A DNA stretch of 64,000 bases from contig NZ_QFYR01000002.1 in assembly GCF_003254705.1 (NCBI RefSeq), forward strand, positions 310,001 through 374,000, read 5' to 3'. This DNA is from Phenylobacterium deserti. Lineage in GTDB: Bacteria > Pseudomonadota > Alphaproteobacteria > Caulobacterales > Caulobacteraceae. The position numbers and the translations under genes were made by a program. This document shows, piece after piece, positions 8,252 through 16,326 of this stretch. Position 1 is the first letter of the stretch. Each line of letters starts with the position of its first letter. Below the pieces are notes generated by a model. That model was not told the DNA's origin. It made no database searches and was given only the letters and a program-made list of their open reading frames with translations.

Positions 8252-9385
8252 TCACTCCGCCGCCAGGGCGAGGGCTTCGGCGTCTTCGGCGCGGGCGGCG
8301 GCGGGGGCGCGTCTGCGGGAGAGCCATAGGTAGAGGCCGCTGGCGAGCACCACGATGGTGGCGAGGTCGAGCAGGGCCCAGAGGATCTTCAGCGGTAGGC
8401 CGCCGTAGTCTCCGAAGTGCAGCGGCTGCGAGAGCGACAGGGCCTTGTTGTACCAGGGCATGTGACCGACCGCCGTGAAGGCGCCCGTTTCGGCGTCGAT
8501 CAGGGCGGGCGTGATCAGGTGCTCGGTCAGCGGACTCGAGCCGTGAAAGAAGACGGCGTAGTGCCGCTCGGTCGAGTAGGATCCGCCGGGGAAGGCGACG
8601 AACTGCAGCTCCATCCCGGGGAGGGCGGAGACGGCGCGCTGGACGGCGGCGTCAATCGAACTCGGTCGCTGGGCGGGAGCGCCGTGGTGGCCGGCGGTCA
8701 GCGCCGCGAGCTCGTGAGTCTTCCAGAGGTCCATGATCGGCGTGGCGAGGGTGTTGATCACGCCCGTGAGGCCGACGACCATGACCCAGGCCACCGTCAC
8801 GACCCCCAAGAGGTTGTGATAGTCGAGCCACTTCACGCGACGGGACCGGCTGATTCGTAGCGCGCCTAACTCGAGCTTGCGCATGAACGGCGCGTAGAGG
8901 ACCACGCCAGAGACCACGGCCACGGCGAAAAGAACGCCCATCGCGCCCAGGAACAGCATCCCCGGCAGGCCCAGGAACATGTCCGTGTGCAGCTCAAGGA
9001 TGAAGTCCATGGCGCCGCCACCCGCGACCGGCGGCACGAGCTCGCCGCTGGTTCGGTCGAAGGAGGCGAAGTGCATCTCCGAGCCTGGGGCGTCCGCGCG
9101 TGGGCCGGTGGTGACGTTCACCACCGGACGCTCGGTGTCGAAGCTCATGAAGAGCGGGACCTCGCCAGGCCGCTTGTCGAGCGCGATCTGCAAGATCTGG
9201 TCGTAGCCGAGAAGAGGGCCGCTCGGATTGGCCGGCTTCCAGCGGTCATGGCCCAGGGCGTCGTCGATCTCGTGGTGGAAGATCAGCGGCAGGCCGGTCA
9301 CGCAGAGCATGAGCAGGAAGACCGTGCAGATCAGGCTCGTCCACTTGTGGACGAAGGACCAGGCGCGGACGGTCTTCGGCGTCAT
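8252..9385 (-). CDS. PepSY-associated membrane protein
   Basis: A 377-residue inner-membrane protein of the PepSY-TM family, often encoded beside TonB siderophore receptors and thought to take part in reduction or handling of imported iron chelates. It starts MTPKTVRAWSFVHKWTSLICTVFLLM (first transmembrane helix, His in HKW), then a periplasmic PepSY region, a second helix around LFLGAMGVLFAVAVVSGVVLY, a third after KWLDYHNLLGVV with conserved histidines, and a C-terminal helix (ALLDLATIVVLASGLYLWLSRRR). It starts 5 nt after the receptor stop, so it is in the same operon under the Fur box upstream of the receptor. Confidence 0.9.
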   Translation of the reverse strand: MTPKTVRAWSFVHKWTSLICTVFLLMLCVTGLPLIFHHEIDDALGHDRWKPANPSGPLLGYDQILQIALDKRPGEVPLFMSFDTERPVVNVTTGPRADAPGSEMHFASFDRTSGELVPPVAGGGAMDFILELHTDMFLGLPGMLFLGAMGVLFAVAVVSGVVLYAPFMRKLELGALRISRSRRVKWLDYHNLLGVVTVAWVMVVGLTGVINTLATPIMDLWKTHELAALTAGHHGAPAQRPSSIDAAVQRAVSALPGMELQFVAFPGGSYSTERHYAVFFHGSSPLTEHLITPALIDAETGAFTAVGHMPWYNKALSLSQPLHFGDYGGLPLKILWALLDLATIVVLASGLYLWLSRRRAPAAARAEDAEALALAAE

Positions 9386-9390
9386 GATAG

Positions 9391-11535
9391 CTAGAAGTCC
9401 ACGGAGGCGGAGACGAGCAGCGTACGCGGCGCGCCCAGCACCAGGTAGTTGGCGCCCGGGTAGCCGCCAGCCGAGGCCCAGTAGTCCTCTCCGGTGACGT
9501 TTTCCAGCCGGGCGCGCACCGTGATGGGTTGGCCGGCGACCTGAAGGGCATAGCGTGCGCCGAGGTCGAGACGCGTCCAGGCGTCGAGTGCCACCGTGTT
9601 CAGCCCGTTGGCCCATTGCGATCCGGTGTGGGTGATGCGGCCTTCGAGGATAAGCCCCTCGGCGGCGGGCACGTCCCACTCCGCGTTCAAGCTCGCTTGG
9701 AAGTCCGGGACGCCGATGGCGGACCTGCCCTGGAAGGCGGCGGTGGCGCTGCGGGCGATCTCGGTGTCGAGCCAAGTTGCCCCGCCGATCACGCGCAGTC
9801 CCTCGACCGGCTCGCCGTAGACGCTCAGCTCCACCCCGCGGTTCTGCTGCTCGCCGCCCGCGGTGAAGCGGGCGTTCTCGACGACCGCGCTAGGCATGGT
9901 GGTGTTGAAGACGCTGAGCGTCCCGCCGAAGCGCCCAGCGTCGTACTTGGCGCCCGCCTCGACCTGCTCGGCGCGGAACGGCTCCAGCACTTCGCCCGCG
10001 TTGACGATCGGAACGCCGCCGCTGGTCGCCGGCGCGATCTGCCCGGGGACCAGGGCCTCGGAGTAGTTGGCGTAGAGCGAAAGCTGCTGGCTCGGCTTAT
10101 AAACGAGGGCGAAGGCGGGGGTGACGGCGTCAGATTTGTAGCGGGAAAGCTCCGCACCGGAATTGTAGTCGAAGGACGCCGTCTCGATCTCCTGACGGCG
10201 AAGGCCGACGGTTGCGAGCACGGCGCCGTCAAGGAACGACAGCATGTCGGCGATGGCCAAGCTGCCGTTCTCGGTCCGCTCCGTGACATGCGGGGCGTCG
10301 AAACTGCCGCCGACGAAGAAGTTCGGGACCGGCGGGGCTACGGCCGTCGGCGCATAGAGGCTGCCTGGAAAACCCGCGAAATTGGAGAAGGCGTAGGCGT
10401 TGCGGGACTTGAGGCTGACCGAGGAGGCCGAGACCACCAGGCGGTGGCCAACAGGGCCCGTCTGCAGCTGAGCCCGCAGGCCGATGTCGGCCGAGACCAC
10501 GGCGTCCTCGCGGCGGTTGTCGAAGCGGTAGGCGCTGGTGACGCCGCTGGCCTGCGCCGTCGGGTTGGCCAGCACGTTCTGCTCTTCACCGTCGCGGCCG
10601 CCGACCGCGGCCCACGCCGAGAAGGTGTCGGTCAGATCGACCTCGCCGCGCACAACGCCGAACAGCTGCCGCTCGTCGGTGTAGGTCCAGGGCTGGGCGA
10701 AGTTGCTGTCCGCCGAAGGCGGCTCCGGAATAGCGCCGGCCGGCGTGACGCTGGGGCGCGGCGCGTCGATGTGGTGGTCCTGTAGTCCCACGTCGGCGGC
10801 GAAACGGAACCGCTCGCCGCGATAGTCGAGGCCGAGGGCCGCGACGCCCAGCTCGCGCTGCTGGCCCTGGATGGCCTGCTCGCCGTCCCGGCGCGCGAGG
10901 TTGAGGCGAGCGCCGAAGTCGCCGAAGCGGCGGGCGACGTCGGCCGCGCCATAGAGCTGGCCGCCCGTCTCCCAGCCGGCGGTGAGGCGGGTGAGAGGCG
11001 CGTCGGGCGCCCGCTTGGGCACCAGGTTAAAGGCGCCGCCCACGCCGCTGCCGCCGGGGGCCGCGCCGTTGAGGAAGGTGTTGGCCCCGTGGAAGACCTC
11101 CACACGCTCGAGGAACTCGGCGGCCACGAACTGGCGGGGCAGGATGCCGTAGACCCCGTTGTAGGCCATGTCGTCGGAGTAAACCGGGAAGCCGCGGACG
11201 ACGTAGAGCTCCTGGAAGTTGCCGAAGCCCTTGGCGACGCGGACCACAGGATCATTCTGCAGGACGTCGGCGACGCTGCGGGCCTGCTGATCGAGCATCA
11301 GCTGCTGGGTGTAGCTGGTGACCGCGTAGGGCGTGTCCATCACCTCCAGCGCCCCAAACAGGCCAACCCGTCCGCCACGAGCGACCTGCCCCCCGGCGTA
11401 GGCGCCCGGCAGCTCGACCTGCGAGCCGCCGGTGACCACCACAGCCTCGACTTCAGGCGCATCGGTCTGGGCTAGAACAGGGGGGGCGGCGATCAGGACC
11501 AGGGCGGCGACGCTAGACGACGAGAACAGACGCAT
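9391..11535 (-). CDS. TonB-dependent siderophore receptor
   Basis: A 714-residue outer-membrane receptor with a signal peptide (MRLFSSSSVAALVLIAAPPVLA), TonB box region (VEAVVVTGG), plug domain (SYTQQLMLDQQARSVADVLQNDPVVRVAKGFGNFQELYVVRGF) and a full barrel ending in an aromatic residue (LLVSASVDF), the layout of ferric-siderophore receptors. First gene of a three-gene operon with the PepSY protein and the 60-residue membrane protein. A 19-bp Fur-box palindrome ends 11 bp before the start, so iron repression is expected. The reading frame stays open far upstream, but the signal peptide fixes this start. The siderophore is unknown. Confidence 0.93.
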   Translation of the reverse strand: MRLFSSSSVAALVLIAAPPVLAQTDAPEVEAVVVTGGSQVELPGAYAGGQVARGGRVGLFGALEVMDTPYAVTSYTQQLMLDQQARSVADVLQNDPVVRVAKGFGNFQELYVVRGFPVYSDDMAYNGVYGILPRQFVAAEFLERVEVFHGANTFLNGAAPGGSGVGGAFNLVPKRAPDAPLTRLTAGWETGGQLYGAADVARRFGDFGARLNLARRDGEQAIQGQQRELGVAALGLDYRGERFRFAADVGLQDHHIDAPRPSVTPAGAIPEPPSADSNFAQPWTYTDERQLFGVVRGEVDLTDTFSAWAAVGGRDGEEQNVLANPTAQASGVTSAYRFDNRREDAVVSADIGLRAQLQTGPVGHRLVVSASSVSLKSRNAYAFSNFAGFPGSLYAPTAVAPPVPNFFVGGSFDAPHVTERTENGSLAIADMLSFLDGAVLATVGLRRQEIETASFDYNSGAELSRYKSDAVTPAFALVYKPSQQLSLYANYSEALVPGQIAPATSGGVPIVNAGEVLEPFRAEQVEAGAKYDAGRFGGTLSVFNTTMPSAVVENARFTAGGEQQNRGVELSVYGEPVEGLRVIGGATWLDTEIARSATAAFQGRSAIGVPDFQASLNAEWDVPAAEGLILEGRITHTGSQWANGLNTVALDAWTRLDLGARYALQVAGQPITVRARLENVTGEDYWASAGGYPGANYLVLGAPRTLLVSASVDF

Positions 11536-11545
11536 TGGAACCCCG

Positions 11546-11564
11546 ATTGCGAATAATTCGCAAT
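11546..11564 (-). promoter_or_regulatory. Fur box
   Basis: ATTGCGAATAATTCGCAAT is a perfect 19-bp palindrome with a central A and contains the 7-1-7 core TGCGAAT-A-ATTCGCA of many proteobacterial Fur boxes. It lies 10 bp upstream of the siderophore receptor start, so it would repress the operon 11535-8067 when iron is plentiful. Confidence 0.75.
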
Positions 11565-11959
11565 AGCAGAGGTGCAGCGTCGCGGGAACCGCTTTCTGAT
11601 CGGGCGGCTCAGCGCGGGTTGAAGCTGATGGTTTCGCTCTTGCAGCGCATGCGTGGGGTGGGCAGGCGCTCGCTCCCGCGCGCGAACCAATAACCGCTTC
11701 CCACCCATGGCGGACGTTCAGGGTCCGCGAGCGCGATGTCGCAGGCCACGAGGCCGGCTCCGAAGCCTGCGTGGCGGACAGCCTGCAGCGCTGCCGGGCT
11801 GTCTTCGCATAGGCTCCACCCGCTCGCAGAGCAGCTCCGATCGCCGCCAAACAGGCATGTGCCGGCCGAACCTGGTCACGGCGCATTGACGGCAGGCCGG
11901 GACCTTCCGATAGGCTGCAATGCGCTGCTCGGCGCGGTGACGCGCGGAAGGCCTTTGGG
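11565..11959. other. gene-free stretch
   Basis: About 395 bp upstream of the Fur box and of the XRE regulator gene. ORFs here are antisense or out-of-frame shadows without domains; no RNA gene or strong hairpin was seen. It must carry the promoters of both flanking genes. Confidence 0.4.
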
Positions 11960-12391
11960 ATGTCGAAGAGAGCCGAGGTGCAGATTTCACCGAAGAAGGC
12001 GACGGAGTCGATGGATGTCGCCTTGGGCGGCGCCATCCGGCTGCGGCGCCGGTCGCTGGGCCTGTCGCAGGACAGCCTGGCCCGGCAGTGTGGGGTCAGC
12101 TTCCAGCAGATCCAGAAGTACGAGAACGGCGCCAACCGGATTCCCTTCTCCCGCCTGGTGCAGATCGCCCGGGCTCTGGAGTGCCGCGTGGCCGACCTTC
12201 TGGTGGTGCTCGACGCGGGGGACGGAGCGCCGCACAGCCCGGACCTCGACATGCTGTCGCGCCTGCGGACCCCCGGGGCCATCGAGCTCCTGGGCGCATA
12301 CGAGAAGCTGTCCGAGGCGGCTCGCACCTCGTTGGTGAGGCTCCTCGGCCAGGTGGCGGCGGAGCAGCAGCGCGTCGGGAGAGGTCCGTGA
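11960..12391 (+). CDS. XRE-family helix-turn-helix regulator
   Basis: A 143-residue DNA-binding protein. The Cro/C1-type HTH covers about residues 22-76 (GGAIRLRRRSLGLSQDSLARQCGVSFQQIQKYENGANRIPFSRLVQIARAL pattern, strongly matching the family). The C-terminal part (RTPGAIELLGAYEKLSEAARTSLVRLLGQVA) is helical, as in many alphaproteobacterial XRE regulators. The stop codon overlaps the GTG start of a membrane protein gene, so the two are coupled. Target genes are unknown. Confidence 0.92.
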   Translation: MSKRAEVQISPKKATESMDVALGGAIRLRRRSLGLSQDSLARQCGVSFQQIQKYENGANRIPFSRLVQIARALECRVADLLVVLDAGDGAPHSPDLDMLSRLRTPGAIELLGAYEKLSEAARTSLVRLLGQVAAEQQRVGRGP

Positions 12392-12837
12392 ACCTCTCCG
12401 CCGTGCTGCCGATGCTGCTGGTGCTTTCCGCCGGCGGACTGATCGCGTTGCAGGCGCCCACCAACGTCATGCTGGCACGGGCCGGTGGCTCGCCGATCCT
12501 GGCGGCGCTGATCTCGTTCGCCGTCGGCACGGCGACGCTGCTTGCGGTCGCGCTGGCGAGCGGAAGTCGGCCTGCGGCCGCGCCGTTCGTCGGCTTGCCC
12601 TGGTACGCCTGGATGGGCGGCGTCTATGGCGCCATCTATGTCGCCATCGCGGCCTACGCGGCGCCGCGCATCGGACTGGCGTCGCTGATCACCATCGGCA
12701 TCGCCGGTCAGATCGTCATGGCGATGTGGCTGGATCACGTCGGCGCGCTGGGCCTGGCGCGGCACGCCGTCAGTCCGGCGCGTGTGGGCGGGGCCGTGCT
12801 CGTGATCCTCGGCGTGGTCCTGGTGCGTCGCGGCTAG
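12388..12837 (+). CDS. YdcZ-type DMT-family membrane protein
   Basis: A 149-residue inner-membrane protein with five hydrophobic segments and the pattern of the DMT/YdcZ family (ALQAPTNVMLARAGGSPILAALISFAVGT; PWYAWMGGVYGAIYVAIAAYAAPRIG; ILGVVLVRRG at the end). Transport substrate unknown. The GTG at 12388 overlaps the TGA of the XRE gene (GTGA) and has GGAGAGG 3 nt upstream; the longer frame has no family-like sequence before it. Confidence 0.85.
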   Translation: MNLSAVLPMLLVLSAGGLIALQAPTNVMLARAGGSPILAALISFAVGTATLLAVALASGSRPAAAPFVGLPWYAWMGGVYGAIYVAIAAYAAPRIGLASLITIGIAGQIVMAMWLDHVGALGLARHAVSPARVGGAVLVILGVVLVRRG

Positions 12838-12909
12838 GGTTGCGCCGGCCTTTCGGCGACCGTCGCGGGCGGCTGGACCGCCTCCGGCTCCCCCGTCTAA
12901 CTTGCGCCG

Positions 12910-13113
12910 ATGATCGGGGGGCTTCGAGATCACGCAGCTCAGCGACGCCTGCGGCTGCAGGCGCGGGTGCTGGCGGTCATCGCGGTGCTGCTCGCCGGCA
13001 TGTGCGTGTGGCTGGCCCGGGCGTGGGACCGGGAGCACCGTGTCGCCGAGTGCTGGCGGGACATCGCCGAGGGCGAGACCCCGGCCGAAGGGTCGTGCGG
13101 ATCAACGAAATAG
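12910..13113 (+). CDS. small single-pass membrane protein
   Basis: A 67-residue ORF with a basic N terminus, one transmembrane helix (VLAVIAVLLAGMCVWLA, about 20-36) and a short acidic tail with two cysteines (AECWRDIAEGETPAEGSC). No family is recognised. Support is the plausible membrane topology and the hairpin terminator that begins at its stop codon. It could be spurious. Confidence 0.45.
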   Translation: MIGGLRDHAAQRRLRLQARVLAVIAVLLAGMCVWLARAWDREHRVAECWRDIAEGETPAEGSCGSTK

Positions 13114-13142
13114 CCCCCGGGCCTGACGGGGCGCCGGGGGCT
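13112..13142 (+). terminator. GC-rich hairpin terminator
   Basis: AGCCCCCGG (13112-13120) pairs perfectly with CCGGGGGCT (13134-13142) around a 13-nt loop directly at the end of the 12910 gene. There is no long U tract, so termination efficiency is uncertain. Confidence 0.6.
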
Positions 13143-13256
13143 TGCGGGGTTCCTCGGGGGGCTCGTGAACCGGAGTTGTCGTCCTGTCCGCCCGCCGTCA
13201 ACAGCCTGCCCAGGCTGTGGTTCCGGCGTCCGGGAATTTACAATTGAGGGTCGTGC

Positions 13257-13960
13257 TTAGAGCATCCGCCGCAACTCGCGCCCGATGATCTGTTCGCGGG
13301 GGGCATGGGCCAGGGTGTAGGTCCCGGCCGGAGCCGGTTCTGCGAACCCGGCCTTGCCCGGTCCTTCGAGGTTCAGCCAGGCCAGCGCCTGCTCGGCTGT
13401 CAGCACGGCCGGCGTGCGGTCGTGGATGGGCTCGACATCGGGGCAGCAGGGGCCGGTGACGATGTGAAGCTTTCAAGGCCTTCGGGCATGTCGGCCGGCG
13501 TCGCGCGGTCCCAAAGGCCGGCGAAGTAGCGGATGTCGCCGCCGGCCCAGCTGATCTCGTGTCGCGTCTTCGGCTGACCCTTCTTCCAGCCCGGCGGCTT
13601 GGAGTACTCGATGAAACTGGTCAGCGGCACGATGCAGCGGCGCGCCTTGTACGGGCCGCGAAAGGTGGGGGCGGTGTCCACCGTCTCGAAACGTGCGTTG
13701 GTGCACATGGAGCGCCAGTCCTTGACGGACCCCTTGTGGAAGTACGGCACCATCCACCAGCGCAGATCCAGGCCCGCAAGCCCGGCCCGCGGGCTGGCCG
13801 GGTCCGCCGGCCGCAGAATGGTGGCGCGGTCGGTTGGCTTGATGGGTTCTCCGGGCGGGCGGTTAGCGGCCGCGTCCAGCCACACGACCGGGATCTGCAG
13901 CTGCGCCCATTGCGCGGAGATGGCGTCGCGCGCCTGGCTGAACCGGTATTCGTTGCACAT
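13257..13960 (-). pseudogene. SRAP (YedK/HMCES-like) abasic-site protein gene with a frameshift
   Basis: The SRAP family crosslinks to abasic sites in single-stranded DNA through an N-terminal cysteine. The first 166 codons read a typical protein: MCNEYR with catalytic Cys2, NARFET, and CIVPLTSFIEYS with the conserved Glu. At about 13464 one base is missing: the sequence reads TTCACATCGTC where TTCACCATCGTC is expected. Downstream, in the next frame, the rest of the domain continues to a TAA at 13257 (IVTGPCCPDVEPIHDRTPAVL with the conserved His, then EQALAWLNL and a normal C terminus REQIIGRELRRML). As written the product loses the His and ends in unrelated sequence. It is either an inactivating deletion or a sequencing error. 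Confidence 0.85.
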
Positions 13961-14035
13961 GGCGGCGAGCTAAACGGCGGAGACACGGTCTGTCGAGATC
14001 ACCGCATCCGAATGCGGCCGCCATGCGTCTCGACC

Positions 14036-14518
14036 TTAAGGCTCGTCTTCAGGGTCGGGCGGACCGCCCCGCTGCGTTAGCCAGGCCTGCGCCAGGCGTT
14101 CGCGGGTTCGGACATCGTCGCACAATTTCTCGAGTATTTCGCTGAAGCCAGCGATCAGGCTGGCGGCCTCGAGGCGGGGGATCACCTCCGGAGCCCTCTC
14201 GACGAGGTCCAGGAGGGCCAGGTTCACAATTGTCAGGAACTTATTGTCCGAGGTCAGCACGGCCAGTTCGGGGCATCGCAGCAGGATGGCGGCCAGCAGG
14301 GCGAACGGGTCGCTGTCGGTGGCGCGGGCGAAGAGTTCGAGCTTGTCGAGGTGAAGGCGGCCGGCTCCCGCCTCGAAATGTTCGTACGAGCGTTGGGGGA
14401 GCCCCATGGCCGCCGCCACCTCGGCGGTCCGCAGCCGCCGATGGCGGCGAACCGCGCGCAGCGTGGCGGCCACGGCGACGCCGTCCGGTTCTTGGGAAGG
14501 CGCTGTCGAGAGCGGCAT
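14036..14518 (-). CDS. helix-turn-helix protein
   Basis: A 160-residue protein starting MPLSTAPSQEPDG. Residues about 14-66 look like a degenerate XRE-type HTH (VAATLRAVRRHRRLRTAEVAAAMGLPQRSYEHFEAGAGRLHLDKLELFA), followed by a helical C-terminal half of unknown role. It is divergent from the GntR gene next to the lasso-peptide cluster, so it may be part of its control, but this is only positional. The upstream in-frame extension is low-complexity and was rejected. Confidence 0.75.
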   Translation of the reverse strand: MPLSTAPSQEPDGVAVAATLRAVRRHRRLRTAEVAAAMGLPQRSYEHFEAGAGRLHLDKLELFARATDSDPFALLAAILLRCPELAVLTSDNKFLTIVNLALLDLVERAPEVIPRLEAASLIAGFSEILEKLCDDVRTRERLAQAWLTQRGGPPDPEDEP

Positions 14519-14786
14519 ACGCAAACCAGGCAACCAGAAATAGACTGCCCAGCTTCCACAGGCCGGCGCGGAGATCAATGTCGAACCGCGTTTTGTCCGT
14601 GTTCGGAGGGTGCGCGCCAGCCGCCGCTCAAAACATGCGCAGACAGACGCGGCGTTTCCGCAAAGAACTTGCGGGTGCGCCGCAAACCGACTGAATAATT
14701 TCGTTTTTCTTGTTCCTGGTCGCGCTGCGGGAGTCGACGTCGATTGCGCTTGCCCGCAAGCTGGCGGGGCGAGGAGAGCGCCTGAC

Positions 14787-15428
14787 ATGGACCGTGCGGA
14801 GCCGTTTGCAACCGCCCTTACCGCGTTGCGGGAGGCCGTTGCGGAGCGCATCTATCCGCCAGGTGCGCGCCTGAAGGTGCAGGGTATCGCCTCTGGGTTG
14901 CGTTTAAGCCCGACCCCGGTTCGGGAGGCGCTGAGCCGCTTGGCGGGTGAGGGTCTGGTGGAGGACCGCCGCGGGGAGGGCTACTTCACCTGGCGATTGT
15001 CGCCGCCGGATGTGGCGGAGCTCCTCGATCTGCACCTTGCTGTCCTGCTCGCCGCCCTGTCGCGCCCGGGTCCGCCGCCTGCGGCCTCGGCGTCGGCGTC
15101 CCTGGACGCAGCGCTTGGCGACGGAGGCGATGCGCTTGCGCCCGTCAACTGGAGTCGCCGGCTGTTCGCCCAGGTGCTGCGCGAGCGCGCGGGTCGGGTG
15201 CTGGTGGGCGTCCAGGCGCAGGTCGACGCCCGGCTTCGACCGGTGCGCCGGATCGAGCCCCAGGTGCTGGAGAATCTGGCCGCCGAGGCCCGGCTGCTCG
15301 CCGCGGCTTATGAAGGCGGCGCCCCGCGGCGGCTGGCGGCCGAGCTGCGCCGCTTCCATGCGCGTCGTCGGCGGCTCGCGGTGGTGTTCGCCCGTCAGCT
15401 GCAGGGCGAAGATATAGACGAGATATAG
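14787..15428 (+). CDS. GntR-family regulator of the lasso-peptide cluster
   Basis: A 213-residue regulator with an N-terminal winged HTH (about residues 8-72: LREAVAERIYPPGARLKVQGIASGLRLSPTPVREALSRLAGEGLVEDRRGEGYF), the classic GntR/FadR pattern, and a short helical effector domain. GAGGAGAG lies 10 nt upstream of the ATG. The gene ends 80 bp before the lasso precursor gene on the same strand. GntR genes occur beside proteobacterial lasso clusters, so it probably controls precursor expression. The reading frame is open upstream without family-like sequence. Confidence 0.9.
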   Translation: MDRAEPFATALTALREAVAERIYPPGARLKVQGIASGLRLSPTPVREALSRLAGEGLVEDRRGEGYFTWRLSPPDVAELLDLHLAVLLAALSRPGPPPAASASASLDAALGDGGDALAPVNWSRRLFAQVLRERAGRVLVGVQAQVDARLRPVRRIEPQVLENLAAEARLLAAAYEGGAPRRLAAELRRFHARRRRLAVVFARQLQGEDIDEI

Positions 15429-15441
15429 ATAGAATATCGAG
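15411..15441. promoter_or_regulatory. AT-rich direct repeats upstream of the lasso precursor
   Basis: GATATAGA at 15411, GATATAGATAG at 15422 and GAATATCGAGG nearby form spaced direct repeats in an otherwise very GC-rich region. They overlap the end of the GntR gene and lie 70-100 bp before the precursor start. They could be promoter elements or the GntR operator. Confidence 0.3.
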
Positions 15442-15508
15442 GCGCCGGGGCGCGCAATCCTCGTCGTTCCGCCAGTTCCGGCGGGACATCCAGAAGAGGA
15501 ATGATGTC

Positions 15509-15634
15509 ATGCGTAAGCTCAAGAAGATTCTTCCCCTGCGTCTGGTCCGGCTCGGCGACGTCAAGCGCCAAACCAACGGGGGACCGTTCGGCGCCAAGCC
15601 CGAGATCGACCAGGTGCTCCGCTACGACGACTGA
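15509..15634 (+). CDS. lasso peptide precursor
   Basis: A 41-residue precursor. The leader is basic (MRKLKKILPLRLVRLGDVKR...) and ends QTN, placing the conserved Thr at position -2, as required by lasso leader peptidases. The predicted 18-residue core is GGPFGAKPEIDQVLRYDD: Gly1 plus Glu9 gives a 9-residue macrolactam ring and a 9-residue tail (IDQVLRYDD), where bulky residues such as Leu, Arg or Tyr could be the plug. No disulfides, so class II. GAGGA lies 8 nt before the ATG. The gene is followed by a UUCG hairpin and then the B and C maturation genes. The core identity and ring are predictions from the motif and context. Confidence 0.92.
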   Translation: MRKLKKILPLRLVRLGDVKRQTNGGPFGAKPEIDQVLRYDD

Positions 15635-15657
15635 TCTGCCGCCGCAGCTCGCTCAGG

Positions 15658-15681
15658 ACTGGCGCCCTTCGGGGCGCCAGT
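15658..15681 (+). terminator. UUCG-capped hairpin between precursor and B gene
   Basis: ACTGGCGCCC (15658-15667) and GGGCGCCAGT (15672-15681) form a perfect 10-bp stem closed by a TTCG tetraloop. No U tract follows. Placed between the precursor and maturation genes, it probably attenuates transcription or stabilises the 3' end of an abundant precursor mRNA. Confidence 0.75.
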
Positions 15682-15702
15682 CGCTTCGCTAAGGGTCCGC
15701 TG

Positions 15703-16326
15703 ATGGAGTGGAGTCTCGCGCCGCAGGTCCACGCGGCCAAGATCGCTGACGATCTGGTGCTGCTCGACCTGGGATCCGGCGCTTATCAATGCCTGCCCGG
15801 CGCTGCGTTTCTGGTCGACGCTCCGGTTCGGCGGGTCCTCAACGAGCCGCCGCCAGTCCTGGCGCCGTTCGTCCGGCCGGGGGCGCCGCCGCCGCCGCCG
15901 CTGATGCTCCAGCCGGGATCACGAGCGGCGAGCCGGCCGGATCGGCCGCTGCGCGGCGCCGATGCGATCGCGGCGTTTCGCCACCTGGGCCGCATGGGAC
16001 GCTTCTACGCAGGCCGGTCGGTGCGCGCGCTGATCGAGGCGGCCGGGCCGCGCCCGACGGGGCTCCTGCCCACGCCCGATCCTGAGGCTTGCGCCGAGAT
16101 CGCTGCGGCGCGTCGCGCGCTCGTTTTCACCCCGGGGACCGGCAAGTGCCTGCTTCGGTCCTTCCTGCTGCTGCTCGAGCTGCGCGAGCGCGGGGTGAAC
16201 GCCCACTGGGTATTCGGGGTGCGGACCTGGCCCTTCGCCGCCCACTGCTGGCTCCAGGCGGGCGAGGTGGTTCTCGACGACCACCCGGACCGCCTGCGCG
16301 CCTTCACCCCGATCCTGGTCGCCTGA
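15703..16326 (+). CDS. lasso peptide B protein (RRE plus leader peptidase fusion)
   Basis: A 207-residue maturation enzyme that binds the leader and cleaves it from the core with ATP dependence. The N-terminal part (about 1-60, DDLVLLDLGSGAYQCLP) is a PqqD-like recognition element; the C-terminal part is a transglutaminase-like cysteine protease with Cys149 (GKCLLRSF), His181 (AAHCWLQAG) and Asp192/193 (VVLDDHPDR), the expected triad. Both parts are in one chain, as in proteobacterial clusters. It starts 68 bp after the precursor stop, and its TGA shares a base with the cyclase ATG, so B and C are co-translated. Confidence 0.95.
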   Translation: MEWSLAPQVHAAKIADDLVLLDLGSGAYQCLPGAAFLVDAPVRRVLNEPPPVLAPFVRPGAPPPPPLMLQPGSRAASRPDRPLRGADAIAAFRHLGRMGRFYAGRSVRALIEAAGPRPTGLLPTPDPEACAEIAAARRALVFTPGTGKCLLRSFLLLLELRERGVNAHWVFGVRTWPFAAHCWLQAGEVVLDDHPDRLRAFTPILVA

